From Saprospiraceae bacterium (GTDB taxonomy: Bacteria > Bacteroidota > Bacteroidia > Chitinophagales > Saprospiraceae), in assembly GCA_026129545.1 (NCBI GenBank), contig JAHCHX010000001.1, forward strand, positions 1,983,501 to 2,047,500: a stretch of 64,000 nt of DNA. The letters are read 5' to 3'. A program made the translations under genes and the position numbers. Below, piece by piece: positions 34,745-43,221 of the stretch (position 1 is the stretch's first letter; each line of letters starts with the position of its first letter). The notes beneath the pieces are model-generated. The model worked only from the letters and a program-made list of their open reading frames with translations, searched no databases and was not told the origin of the DNA.

Positions 34745-35665
34745 TCAATTTTCGAGCTTCTGCCCCACTCTAAGTTTTGCGCTGCGGGCGCGGGGGTTTT
34801 GGCTGATTTCTTCGTCGGAGGGTTCGATGGGTTTTTTTGTCACCAATTTAAAAGGTCGCGTGATGTTGCCATAGAAATCTTTTTCCAATTCGCCTGTCGT
34901 GTTTCCTGTTTTTAAAAAGTGCTTCACTATGCGGTCTTCGAGCGAGTGGAAGGTGATGATGGCCAATCGCCCTCCCGGGGCAAGCATTTCGTGGGCATCT
35001 TTCAAAAAATCCTCCAACGCGCCGAGTTCGTCGTTCACTTCCATGCGCAGGGCTTGAAACACTTGCGACAAGTAGCGCATCCGCTCGCCCATGAGGTTTT
35101 TGCCACACAATTCCACCAAGTCGCCTGTGGTGCGAAAGGGCTTTTGCTCCCGAAGGCGGACGGCTGCTTGTGCCAGCGTTTTGGAGTTGCGCACTTCGCC
35201 GAGCTCGCTGAACACGCGCTGCAATTCGTCCGCGCCATATTCATTCAATACGTCTGCCGCTGTTTGCCCATCCTGCACGTTCATGCGCATATCCAATGCT
35301 GCCTCGTGGCGATAGCTGAAGCCGCGCGTTGGCGTGTCGAACTGATAGCTGCTCACGCCGAGGTCGGCCATGATGCCGTTAACGGTGCCGGGTCGCACGA
35401 CCTCGGCTCTCAACTGTCTTTTCAAATGCCTGAAATTCGAGTGGACGAACGTGAAGGAGGGGTTTGCTGAAAATGGCTGCTGTTCGGTGTTTCGCTTCGC
35501 GTCTTCGTCTTGGTCGAAGGCGTACAGATGGCCTTTGCCACCCAGTTTTTCGAGTATCAAGCGTGAGTGCCCGCCGCCGCCAAATGTGGCATCCACATAA
35601 ATCCCGCCGGGCACAACCCGCAGATTTTCAATGGATTCGCGCAAGAGGACACTTTCGTGATACAC
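34745..35665 (-). CDS. rsmH: 16S rRNA (cytosine-1402 N4) methyltransferase
   Basis: RsmH (MraW) methylates C1402 in the ribosomal P site using S-adenosylmethionine. 306 residues. N-terminus MYHESVLLRESIENL is typical; SAM-binding motif YVDATFGGGGHSRLIL (about 24-39), then GIMADLGVSSYQFD and RGFSYRHEAALDMRM, and the C-terminal LAIITFHSLEDRIVKHF. It follows mraZ, the canonical dcw start order. Confidence 0.97.
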   Translation of the reverse strand: MYHESVLLRESIENLRVVPGGIYVDATFGGGGHSRLILEKLGGKGHLYAFDQDEDAKRNTEQQPFSANPSFTFVHSNFRHLKRQLRAEVVRPGTVNGIMADLGVSSYQFDTPTRGFSYRHEAALDMRMNVQDGQTAADVLNEYGADELQRVFSELGEVRNSKTLAQAAVRLREQKPFRTTGDLVELCGKNLMGERMRYLSQVFQALRMEVNDELGALEDFLKDAHEMLAPGGRLAIITFHSLEDRIVKHFLKTGNTTGELEKDFYGNITRPFKLVTKKPIEPSDEEISQNPRARSAKLRVGQKLEN

Positions 35666-35718
35666 CTTTTCGAGTTATGAATTATGAGTTGTGGATACTG
35701 CGCGCTTGGCGGCAGTTA

Positions 35719-36228
35719 TCACTTGTCACTCATAACCGTTTCAAAATCCCCTACCCCATCCAAGCCGCCGCCCATCACGTCGTTGGCGAGGTCGGCGAAC
35801 GAGCCATAGTCCATAGCGGCCACGCGGGCATGCTCTTCCGGCGACCATATCTCGATGCGGTCGTCCATGGCGACGAGTACCGCTTCTTTCGAGAGGCCGG
35901 CGTAATCCATCAAAGGTTTTTGCAAGAGAATTCTGTCCGCGCTGTCGGTCGCGATTGGGTACGCACCTAGGTAGAAGGAGCGAATAAAGGCGCGGTTCCG
36001 GTCATTGAAGCGATTGAGACGGCTCAACTTGGCAGTAATACCGTCCCAGACCGGTTTGGGGTAAAGTGTGAGGCACTTCTCAAACCCCCGGTTGACCACA
36101 AACTCATGTCCTGCACCGTCGCCGTTGTCGCCTGTTTGGCTGGACAACTGACGAAGCAGCGCTGTCGGCAAACGCATACGCCCCTTTTCATCGAGGGCGA
36201 CGGGATATTCGCCTATGAGTTGCATCAT
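35719..36228 (-). CDS. mraZ: Transcriptional regulator MraZ
   Basis: First gene of the dcw cluster. 169 residues with two SpoVT/AbrB-like halves, each carrying the DxxxR motif: DEKGR (about 14-18) and DSADR (about 92-96). MraZ forms ring-shaped oligomers and in other bacteria binds GTGGG-type direct repeats in its own promoter. Such repeats are present upstream (36406-36420). The C-terminal tail (GGGLDGVGDFETVMSDK) is slightly longer than the E. coli protein. Confidence 0.96.
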   Translation of the reverse strand: MMQLIGEYPVALDEKGRMRLPTALLRQLSSQTGDNGDGAGHEFVVNRGFEKCLTLYPKPVWDGITAKLSRLNRFNDRNRAFIRSFYLGAYPIATDSADRILLQKPLMDYAGLSKEAVLVAMDDRIEIWSPEEHARVAAMDYGSFADLANDVMGGGLDGVGDFETVMSDK

Positions 36229-36388
36229 TGAGTGTGGGACTGCTCAATGCGCCATTTTGTCAATGTGATGATGCGCTTTTTTTAGGTATCGCATTGGCAC
36301 ATTTTCTCATTGGCACATTGAAAATTATTTCTGCTCGGTGAGCCTTACAGGCGCTTGTTTGTGGGAACTCGCCTACAATTCACCGCCA

Positions 36389-36423
36389 CAAATGTAAACT
36401 ACTTTCCCACATTTTCCCACAAA
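36389..36423 (-). promoter_or_regulatory. Bacteroidota-type promoter of the dcw cluster
   Basis: On the minus strand a -7 element TACATTTG (36396-36389), matching TAnnTTTG, lies 23 nt downstream of a -33 TTTG (36423-36420). Transcription would start near 36382, leaving a leader of about 150 nt before the mraZ ATG. The spacer holds the putative MraZ sites. Confidence 0.6.
36406..36420 (-). promoter_or_regulatory. Putative MraZ operator, two GTGGG direct repeats
   Basis: GTGGG at 36420-36416 and 36410-36406, spaced exactly 10 bp start to start (GTGGGAAAAT, GTGGGAAAGT), inside the -33/-7 spacer. E. coli MraZ binds TGGGN repeats separated by 5 nt; this arrangement matches. The upstream flank 36424-36717 contains AT-rich DNA and no convincing gene. 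Confidence 0.65.
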
Positions 36424-36717
36424 CTGACATTTTTTTTTCAAATTTTTGTCAAATTTTTTTGAATAAAATTTCAAAACACTGTTTATCAACAATTTATGAC
36501 GACTATAAAATGTGTTAAAATTTGAGAAAAAGTTGGCTGAGCGAATTTTTGAGGAAGATTTATGAAAATTATGGCGGACTCAAGGAGGGAAAAACAGATA
36601 CATTGAAGGGTAATTTTTATCCAAAAACGATTTCAGGGCAACATAGTGGTAAGAAGTGGAAACTGCTGCTTCAAATAAGCAACGCAGGTGGGGAAAAGTG
36701 GGAACGACGCAAAAACA

Positions 36718-36752
36718 AGCCGCTCGGCGAGAATGCGTCTCGCCGAGCGGCT
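36718..36752. repeat. Perfect 15-bp inverted repeat upstream of IS66 remnant
   Basis: AGCCGCTCGGCGAGA and its complement with a 5-nt loop. A small ORF across it (36522-36860) is not believed because it runs into the IS end. The hairpin could be an interspersed palindrome or an old terminator. Confidence 0.6.
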
Positions 36753-36791
36753 CTACATAATTCGTACTTTCAAAAAAAGTTGGGTAAAAAC

Positions 36792-37923
36792 TTAGCCAGC
36801 CTGAAAGACGATAGGATTTCTATCAAAAGCATGAATCAGGTTCTGGAAAACGTTCATTGAATGTTTGCGAAGGGTTGAGGTGAAGGATTGGATGCGCGCA
36901 TAGTGCTGCGCACCTTTGAAGGTCTGGAAATTGGTAGCGACCTTCTGCTTGGTTTTCAGGCAGCGGATGTCGCGCTCGGCCTGATTGTTGGAAAACGGGA
37001 CGCCTTCGACAAAGGCAAAGGCAAGCCACCTGTCCTGGTGTTCGAGCAGGCGGTTGGGCAGGTTTCGGCCTTTCGAGTTCTTGGGCTTGCCCCTCTTGCC
37101 CTGCTTGGGCGGCGGTTCTTCCCGTTCGGCCAACTGGCAGATATGCCGGAACTCCCGCTCCCAGCTTTGCCTGTCGGCCACTATGGCGAGCGCTTTTTGG
37201 CTGTCACGATAAAGGTCGAGCAGGAACCGGTGCATCTGGGTTGCCCATTTGGAGCCGTTTTCCATCAGGTTGGTCAGTTCGCGCAGCAGGTGGGCGCCGC
37301 ACAGGGCATGTTGGCACTGCTTGAAGCCGAAGTAAGGCTCCCAGCAGTCGTGCACGGCTCGGTTCTGAAAATCCTTGCGCAGCGAATCCTCGCTCTCCAG
37401 CGCCTCCCTGCCCCGTTTTTTATGGACGAACAGGTAGGTGAACCACGCGGTGGAGGCGACATGAAACCAGTGGAGTTTTTTCTCCACCCGCATGCCCAGG
37501 GCAAACGCATCAAAATGGCACAAACCTCGGAGAGGTCAAACGTTGGTAGAAACGCCCCATTTTCGCGGTGTGTACGACCCCAGCGGGGTCGAATGTTGGA
37601 GACCTCTTTGCTGCGATAGACATTCGACCTCTCCGAGGTCGTGATAATTATCACAAAAACACACCATCTCTACCAACATTTGACCTCTCCGAGGTCGGTT
37701 GTATTTTGATGCGTTTGCCCTGACCCGCATGCCCGTTTCATCAAAATGAACCACATCGGAGGCCAAAACCGCCGTTTTGATTTGCTCCTCAATCGGCTCA
37801 AGGGCTTTGTATATGCCAGCGTTGGCCGTCAGGGCGGCGTTCTCGGATTCCCAATGCCTCCACCTTGGCAAGCAAGGCCATGACCAAATCCTTCAATACC
37901 GATATGTCATTCGATAACTTCAT
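36792..37923 (-). pseudogene. IS66 transposase, internally deleted, frameshifted and interrupted
   Basis: Starts at ATG 37923 (MKLSNDISVLKDLVMALLAKVEAL), loses frame by one extra G at 37850-37852, resumes ESENAALTA, then jumps by an internal deletion to KALEPIEEQIKTAVLASDVV and the catalytic HFDETGMRV. A 226-bp insert follows; past it the frame resumes EKKLHWFHVASTAWFTYLF. The DDE-domain end is intact: NNQAERDIRCLKTKQKV and FTSTLRKHSMNVFQNL. Joining across the insert's direct repeat restores HFDETGMRVEKKLHW in frame. Confidence 0.9.
37497..37722. mobile_element. 226-bp MITE-like insert with perfect 20-bp terminal inverted repeats
   Basis: The termini (37497-37516 and 37703-37722) are perfect inverted repeats starting CAGGGCAAACGC. 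Flanked by an 11-bp direct repeat ACCCGCATGCC (37486-37496, 37723-37733). No coding capacity. The interior holds palindromic blocks related to GACCTCGGAGAGGTC, a GACCCCAGCGGGGTC hairpin and GTGATAATTATCAC; the subterminal parts are also inverted copies of each other. The long target duplication would fit an IS4-type (IS231-like) transposase acting in trans, but that is inference. Confidence 0.88.
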
Positions 37924-38025
37924 CAACCAGATTTGCTCGCTAAAACAGTTTTACATGGACTTGGGTTAGGTGCCTAAGTTTTTACAAAGTTGGAATCCTT
38001 CGCAATGTGGGAGGAAAAGCAAAAC

Positions 38026-38781
38026 TCAATATCGCATCCCCCAAAAATACGGCTCTTCGGCCTTCGTCTTTTCCTCGATGTATTTTTTCACGATGTCTTG
38101 ATATTCGGCTTCCGTTATTTTTTTGCCCTTGTACTTTTTGGGCAGGTTCAGCTGCTTGTCGAGTTTTTTCTGTTCGATTAAGTCAGCGGTGATGACCATT
38201 GCGCCGTTGTTCACGTCCACTTCGAGTATCATGCCGGGCAAGCCGGAGAAACGCTCCGGGCCGCCGCTGTGCGGGATGTCTTGCGCAAACCACGCGACCA
38301 CTTTTTGGCGTTTCACGGTATCTTCCCAGACGGCTTTCATGCATATATGACCAGCCACTTCCTTGAGGTCGTTGTGGATTTTCCACTCGGGCGAATGGAG
38401 CGAGTCTTCGATGATGTATGTTTTGCCGAGCATTTCCATCACGTCATACTGGGTGTTTTCCTCAAAGTTTCGCTTGATTTGATAGACATCCTTGCGCCAT
38501 GAATAGCCCTCGTCGTCGGGTTCGGCACGCTCCTCAGAGTCTTCGTAACGTGTTTCGGTGGCGTTGAAAAACATTTGGGTGTATAGTTTCCATTCGGAGC
38601 GGTTGCCCCACATGTAGGCGATGCGCTCTTTGCGCTGCTTGCTGAGGTAGTCCACCGCCGCCATTTTTTTGGCCCAGTCGTGGACGACGAGGTAGCGAAT
38701 GCGGCCTTCGAGAGGGGGTTGCTCTTGTGCAATGGCCGAGAGCGAGATGAAAAGGGCGAGGAGGAGCAGTGTTTTTTTCAT
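38026..38781 (-). CDS. GLPGLI family protein
   Basis: A 251-residue exported protein with signal peptide (MKKTLLLLALFISLSAIA). The family's naming motif appears as FSGLPGMILEVDVNNG near residue 185, after KVVAWFAQDIPHSGGPERF. GLPGLI proteins are Bacteroidota-specific, of unknown function, and often sit next to a large outer-membrane beta-barrel gene, as here. The first ATG (38805) is disfavoured because MKKTLLLL at 38781 is a normal signal start. Confidence 0.9.
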   Translation of the reverse strand: MKKTLLLLALFISLSAIAQEQPPLEGRIRYLVVHDWAKKMAAVDYLSKQRKERIAYMWGNRSEWKLYTQMFFNATETRYEDSEERAEPDDEGYSWRKDVYQIKRNFEENTQYDVMEMLGKTYIIEDSLHSPEWKIHNDLKEVAGHICMKAVWEDTVKRQKVVAWFAQDIPHSGGPERFSGLPGMILEVDVNNGAMVITADLIEQKKLDKQLNLPKKYKGKKITEAEYQDIVKKYIEEKTKAEEPYFWGMRY

Positions 38782-38807
38782 AAAAATTGAAAATGAGTGT
38801 TGCAATA

Positions 38808-38849
38808 AGCCCCGCAGGGGCGGCCCATGTATAACGTCTCTACGGGGCT
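38808..38849. repeat. Palindromic spacer repeat
   Basis: AGCCCCGCAG / CTACGGGGCT with the inner words TATAACGTCTC next to the right arm, between the outer-membrane protein and GLPGLI genes. Probably an interspersed palindrome; a weak processing hairpin is possible. Confidence 0.5.
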
Positions 38850-38854
38850 GGTCG

Positions 38855-41677
38855 TCACCACCAATTGTTTTTGTTCAATTTGTTTTCGTAGCCGCGCACG
38901 TTGTAACTGACGCTTAGCATGAAGTAACGCGCCAGCGTGGGGGCTATGTTGCGCGTGACGAAGTTTTGGGTGCCGTTTTGGGTGATGCTGACGCGGCGGT
39001 TGAGGAGGTCGAAAGCGGCGAGCCGTACCTCGAGGCGATTTTCCCGCCCCAATAGCCTGCGCACGGATGCGTTCCAGATGGGCACGTCTTGGTTGAAGTT
39101 GAATCTGTCGTTGCGATAAATGTTGTAACTGAAATTGCTTTCCAAGAAAAACTTGTCGGCGAACTGCCACTTGGTGGCTGCGTTCACGCCGTAGTTCCTG
39201 ATTTTCTGGTTTTGTTCGCGGCTGATGGAATAGGTGATGTTGTTGGGGTTGATGGAGGCGCCTGCGCTCAGGATGAGTTTGGTGCCGGGTGTGAAGTTGA
39301 AACCCGCGTTGAGGCGATAGCCGCGGTTGCGCGTTTCGTTTTCCTGACCATTGACGAAGGAGGGCGTGTTGCTGAAATTGAGGCTGCCGTTGAGGTTCAT
39401 GGTCAGTTTTGTTTTCACGATGGGGAAATTGGACCACAGGTAGGTGTTGAGTCGCTGACCGCCGGAGAGGTTTTCGGGGCGCGAGGTGGTGCGGATGCCG
39501 ATGCTGTCAATGGCTTCGACGGTTTGGTTGTAAACGATTTGGCTGTCGAAAAGGTCGAAATTGGCGCCGATGCCCACATTGCTGAGCGAGGCGGGGTTCC
39601 AGTTGTTGAGGTTGAGGTTGAAGCTGTGATTGCGTTCGGGGTCGAGTTCGGGGTTGCCTTCCGAGCGGAAAAGCGGGTTGTTTTGGTTGGGCACGGGCTG
39701 GAGGTCGTTGGGTTGAGGCTCGCGCACGTTGTATCCATATCCGAAATTGAGCCACGTCCTGCCCGCGCCTTTCAGCTCGTACGACAAATCCACATTGGGT
39801 ATGACGTTGAGGAATTGCCTGTCGATGGGCGGCACGAGCAGGGGGGTGTTGCGGGCGCGGGAATACTCGCCGCGCAGGTCGAGTTGTTGGGCGGCCACGC
39901 CCACCGACACGTTGAGTCCCTCGTTGGAAAAACGGATGCTGGAGCCGAGGCGGTTGTAGAGGATGTCGTAGTCGTAATAGATGCTGAGGCTGTCAATGCG
40001 TTGGCCGCTGTTTTCGGGGTCGGCCACTTGTCTGTCCACCTCGTTTTGGGTGGTGCTGAAGTTGTAGAATGTTTCCCAATACCATTTTTTCGAGAGCGGC
40101 TCGGTGAACAGGAGGCTCGACTTGGCTTGCATGGCGCGGGTGTCGTTGGCGTTCATCTGCCGGATTTGCTCGGTGAAGGAACCTGCGTTGAAGAACTGGT
40201 TGAGGGAGAAAAGTTGCTCTGAGGCATCCGTCTGATTGAGGTTGAAGCCGGCGCTGGCGGCCAGCGAACGGCCTTTTTTCTTGAACCGGTGGCGGAATAT
40301 GGCGGCGCTGTTCACCCGCCAAGAGTTGAGGTCGTTGCCGTTGTCCATGTTGAGACGATTGGTCGTCGTGCCGTCTTCGAGGTAGAAAAGTTGGGATTGT
40401 CGAGTGGTGGCATCGTTGTGGCTGAATCGGCCATTGGCTTTCACGATGAGGAGGTTGTTGGAGTCGAGGTCTTTTTCAAAACGGGTGTTGAGGCTGTGGT
40501 TTTGGCGAAGCTCCACCTTTGTCGTGGTGTCGGAGTTGAAAAACGAATTGCCCTCCACGAAGGTCTGGCGGTCGGTGAATTGGTCGAGGAAGAGCTTGGT
40601 TTGGTTGTAGAAGTAGCTGGTGTTGAGTTTGGTTTTTTTGTTGTCAAAATTGTAGTTCGCGCCGCCGCCGAAGTTTTCGGTGAATCCGCGTCCGTCGAAG
40701 TTGTTGAGGGGCGAGTCATCGCCGCCGCCGAAGTAGAAGATGCGCCCGCCACCACTGCTGAAGCCAAAGTCGCCGTTGTCGAAATCGCTGAAAGAGCTTT
40801 GACCCTTGAACTCGCCGTAGTCCTCCCAGTTCACCCCCGTCTGGTTGATGTTGTTGCCATAGCCGATAAAGGAGAGTTGCTCTTTCTGGTTGAATCGGTT
40901 GTAGTTGCCCCGGGCGGCCCATCGCTCTTCGGTGCCGACTGCCCCTGTTATTTTGCCGAACGAGCCTTTTTTGAATTCTTCCTTCAATTCCAGATTCATC
41001 GCCTTTTCGCGCTTGCCGTCGTCCACGCCCGTTAGTCTCGACTGCTCGGAGGCTTCGTTGTACACCTGCACCTTGCTAAGCGTCTCTGCGCCGAGGTTTT
41101 TGGTGGCAGCCTTTGGGTCGTCGCCGAAGAAGGTTTTCCCGTCCACATAGACGCGCCGCACATCACGCCCCTGCGCCTTGATGTTGCCGTCGGCATCTAC
41201 TTCGATGCCGGGCAGCCGGCGCAACAAGTCCTCGACCGTGGAGCCGGGCGGCACTTTGAAGGAGGATGCGTCGTATTCGATGGTGTCGCCGCGAATGCTC
41301 AGCGTCGCTTTGGCGGCTTTCACGACGACTTCGAGCAGTTCGCTGGTGATGGGTTTGATGGTCAACTCGCCCAAATCGTGGACTGCCGATGCCGACGGCT
41401 CGATGCGCACTTGAAGGGGCAAATACCCGACGTAAGAGATTTTGAGCAAATAAGGCTCGTTCTTGACATTTTTTAATTGGAAAACGCCTTTGTCATCACC
41501 GCGTGTAAAATTGACCAACGCGGAGTCGGTGGGGTTGAGGAGCATGACGGTCGGCATCACAATCTCCTCGCCAGTCGAATCAATCACGATGCCTTTGATG
41601 GTGATGCGGGAAGGGTTTTGGGCGGAAAGAAGATTGCAAAGCAGCAAGAGGGCGAGAAGGAAGAAGTGTTTTTGCAT
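38855..41677 (-). CDS. Outer-membrane beta-barrel protein with carboxypeptidase-like and plug domains
   Basis: A 940-residue protein: signal peptide (ends LLSAQ), carboxypeptidase-regulatory-like domain (about 25-110, ITIKGIVIDSTGEEIVMPTV), a TonB-receptor plug-like segment (VEDLLRRLPGIEVDADGNI...RRVYVDGKTFFGDDPKAA, about 145-200), and a large beta-barrel of the OMP_b-brl_3 type with alternating strands to the C-terminus (FMLSVSYNVRGYENKLNKN). Substrate unknown. Paired with the GLPGLI gene downstream, probably one operon. Confidence 0.92.
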   Translation of the reverse strand: MQKHFFLLALLLLCNLLSAQNPSRITIKGIVIDSTGEEIVMPTVMLLNPTDSALVNFTRGDDKGVFQLKNVKNEPYLLKISYVGYLPLQVRIEPSASAVHDLGELTIKPITSELLEVVVKAAKATLSIRGDTIEYDASSFKVPPGSTVEDLLRRLPGIEVDADGNIKAQGRDVRRVYVDGKTFFGDDPKAATKNLGAETLSKVQVYNEASEQSRLTGVDDGKREKAMNLELKEEFKKGSFGKITGAVGTEERWAARGNYNRFNQKEQLSFIGYGNNINQTGVNWEDYGEFKGQSSFSDFDNGDFGFSSGGGRIFYFGGGDDSPLNNFDGRGFTENFGGGANYNFDNKKTKLNTSYFYNQTKLFLDQFTDRQTFVEGNSFFNSDTTTKVELRQNHSLNTRFEKDLDSNNLLIVKANGRFSHNDATTRQSQLFYLEDGTTTNRLNMDNGNDLNSWRVNSAAIFRHRFKKKGRSLAASAGFNLNQTDASEQLFSLNQFFNAGSFTEQIRQMNANDTRAMQAKSSLLFTEPLSKKWYWETFYNFSTTQNEVDRQVADPENSGQRIDSLSIYYDYDILYNRLGSSIRFSNEGLNVSVGVAAQQLDLRGEYSRARNTPLLVPPIDRQFLNVIPNVDLSYELKGAGRTWLNFGYGYNVREPQPNDLQPVPNQNNPLFRSEGNPELDPERNHSFNLNLNNWNPASLSNVGIGANFDLFDSQIVYNQTVEAIDSIGIRTTSRPENLSGGQRLNTYLWSNFPIVKTKLTMNLNGSLNFSNTPSFVNGQENETRNRGYRLNAGFNFTPGTKLILSAGASINPNNITYSISREQNQKIRNYGVNAATKWQFADKFFLESNFSYNIYRNDRFNFNQDVPIWNASVRRLLGRENRLEVRLAAFDLLNRRVSITQNGTQNFVTRNIAPTLARYFMLSVSYNVRGYENKLNKNNWW

Positions 41678-42008
41678 AAATTTGAAATGGGCGGAAAGTG
41701 GGAATTGGAGATTTTTCGAGGTCGAAATTATGGGGCTATCGCAAACGGTCTCGGACGCTTAGACTAATGCGATGGAATCGGCGGCGAACGTTGACGCAGA
41801 GATGTTGGATGCTGTTCGTCGCCATATTGGTGCGAGAAACAAAGTTTTCGTTGCAAATGGCTGAGCCAAAGTTTCGGTAAAAGTCAATTGGTGAGAGCAA
41901 AGGTTGCGTATTGCGGCATCGCAGCAAAAACGGCTACACGTCTTTTACATCTTTTTACATTGTTTTACACGGATGTCGATTCGCCGCTGGAAACAGAGCC
42001 GTTCAAGG
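41678..42008. other. 331-bp spacer without a gene
   Basis: Between the divergent-looking outer-membrane gene start and the rdgB stop. Only short shadows are open. A TTTTACATC/TTTTACATT/TTTTACACG run near 41942-41980 is the only visible pattern. Confidence 0.5.
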
Positions 42009-42587
42009 TCATGTCTCCCGCAACACCTCCACCAATTTCGCCATCGCCTTCGCCCGGTGGCTGATTTTGTTTTTCACGTCCTCGCCCAATTCCGCGAACG
42101 TTTGTCCGTAGCCATCGGGGATAAAAACCGGGTCGTAGCCAAAACCGCCAGTCCCGCTTTTTTGCGTGGCGATGCGGCCTTCACAAATGCCTTCGAGCAG
42201 CGTTTCTTTCCCCTCAAAAATGAGGGCAATGCTCGTGCGGAATCGAGCGCGACGATTTTCTTTCCCTTCTAAATTTGCTAAGAGCAAGGCGATATTCGCG
42301 TCGGGGTCGCGCGAGGCACCCGCATAGCGAGCCGTGTGGACGCCCGGCGCCCCATCGAGCGCCTCTACTTCGAGACCGGTGTCTTCGGAGAAGCAGTCGT
42401 AGCCGTATTTTTCCTTGACGTATCGCGCCTTGAGCAGCGCGTTGCCTTCGAGCGTGGATTCGGTCTCCTCTATTTCTTCGAGGCAGCCAATGTCGCGCAG
42501 CGTTTTCACTTGGAATTGACCGCCGAGGATTTGCTCTACTTCGCGGGCTTTGTGGGGGTTGTTGGTAGCAAAAACGAGGGTGTGCAT
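42009..42587 (-). CDS. rdgB: Non-canonical purine NTP pyrophosphatase RdgB/HAM1
   Basis: Cleans the nucleotide pool by hydrolysing dITP, ITP and XTP to monophosphates. 192 residues from the ATG at 42587 ([17 protein letters not shown]), where the family's TNNxxK substrate motif begins; the upstream extension crosses repeats and is rejected. Other marks: the acidic [40 protein letters not shown] and the C-terminal [10 protein letters not shown]. Confidence 0.96.
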   Translation of the reverse strand: MHTLVFATNNPHKAREVEQILGGQFQVKTLRDIGCLEEIEETESTLEGNALLKARYVKEKYGYDCFSEDTGLEVEALDGAPGVHTARYAGASRDPDANIALLLANLEGKENRRARFRTSIALIFEGKETLLEGICEGRIATQKSGTGGFGYDPVFIPDGYGQTFAELGEDVKNKISHRAKAMAKLVEVLRET

Positions 42588-42606
42588 GAATAATAGGGGG
42601 GTTGAG

Positions 42607-42673
42607 GGTTTGAAGGCTTGTCCGGCCATGCGGAGCGGACGGAGTTTGAAGGTTTGCCCGGCCAAGCGCAGCG
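42607..42673. repeat. Two imperfect direct repeats upstream of rdgB
   Basis: GGTTTGAAGGCTTGTCCGGC and TTTGAAGGTTTGCCCGGC, each followed by CA(T/A)GCGnAGCGG, about 36 bp apart. Function unknown. Confidence 0.45.
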
Positions 42674-42692
42674 GGATTATCAAATTAGCACA

Positions 42693-43091
42693 TTACCGAA
42701 ACAACGTGAGCGCCCGCACGAGGAAGGCCGCCAGGATGAGGCCGATGAGCACTGCCAACGCAATCAAGGCTCCCCTGCCAGCCGAATTGCCGCTGGGGCC
42801 AACCGTCTCGATGGCTGCCTCTTGGAGGATTTCGCGCGCGCGAGCCGAATCTATCGGGCGGACGTGCAGCCGCACGATGGCTTGCAGATGCGGCAGCACG
42901 CTTTGCGAGGTCGTGTTGGCAAGAAAACAATGGATGCCCTCGGCGCGAAGCCTCGCAGCCGCCACTTCCGCTTCCATCAGGGAAAAAAACTTGGCCACTA
43001 CCTCGCCTTCCTCGGCGAGGCCGGGCTGCACGTTTTCGTCGAAGTCAAAATTGTCGAGTATATCAGTGGAGTGCATAACGTTGCCAAACAT
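42693..43091 (-). CDS. DUF2007-type protein with C-terminal membrane helix
   Basis: About 132 residues. The N-terminal half has the features of DUF2007 (putative signal-transducing domain): EEGEVVAKFFSLMEAEVAAARLRAEGI followed by CFLANTTSQSVLP and a V-R-P-IDSARAREIL ending. The C-terminus is one hydrophobic helix (GALIALAVLIGLILAAFLVRAL). The start is uncertain: ATG at 43091 (AAAAGG 4 nt upstream) or 43076; the earlier 43154 start is less likely. Confidence 0.72.
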   Translation of the reverse strand: MFGNVMHSTDILDNFDFDENVQPGLAEEGEVVAKFFSLMEAEVAAARLRAEGIHCFLANTTSQSVLPHLQAIVRLHVRPIDSARAREILQEAAIETVGPSGNSAGRGALIALAVLIGLILAAFLVRALTLFR

Positions 43092-43221
43092 CTGGCCTTT
43101 TTTCGAAACGACGTAGAGCAGCTGTTCATTTTTTCCAAAAACACACCCCTCCATCGCATATTTTGTCGGTAATTTGCCAGTTGAAAAGTCCTAACGTTTT
43201 AACAATCAAAATGACGAGACC

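Larger units (their letters stand above)
36784..37985 (-). mobile_element. IS66-family element remnant with intact ends and 8-bp target duplication
   Basis: Ends are GTAAAAACTTAG (36784-36795) and its complement (37974-37985); IS66 ends characteristically begin GTAA. Immediately outside are identical 8-bp repeats AAAGTTGG (36776-36783 and 37986-37993), the family's usual target duplication length. The element is 1202 bp, of which 226 bp is a nested insert, so it is far shorter than a full IS66; the transposase has an internal deletion, a frameshift and the insert. It cannot move by itself. Confidence 0.93.

Noticed and set aside
36522..36860. 112-aa ORF upstream of the IS66 remnant
   Set aside because: It runs through a perfect hairpin and into the IS end, and has no recognisable domain.
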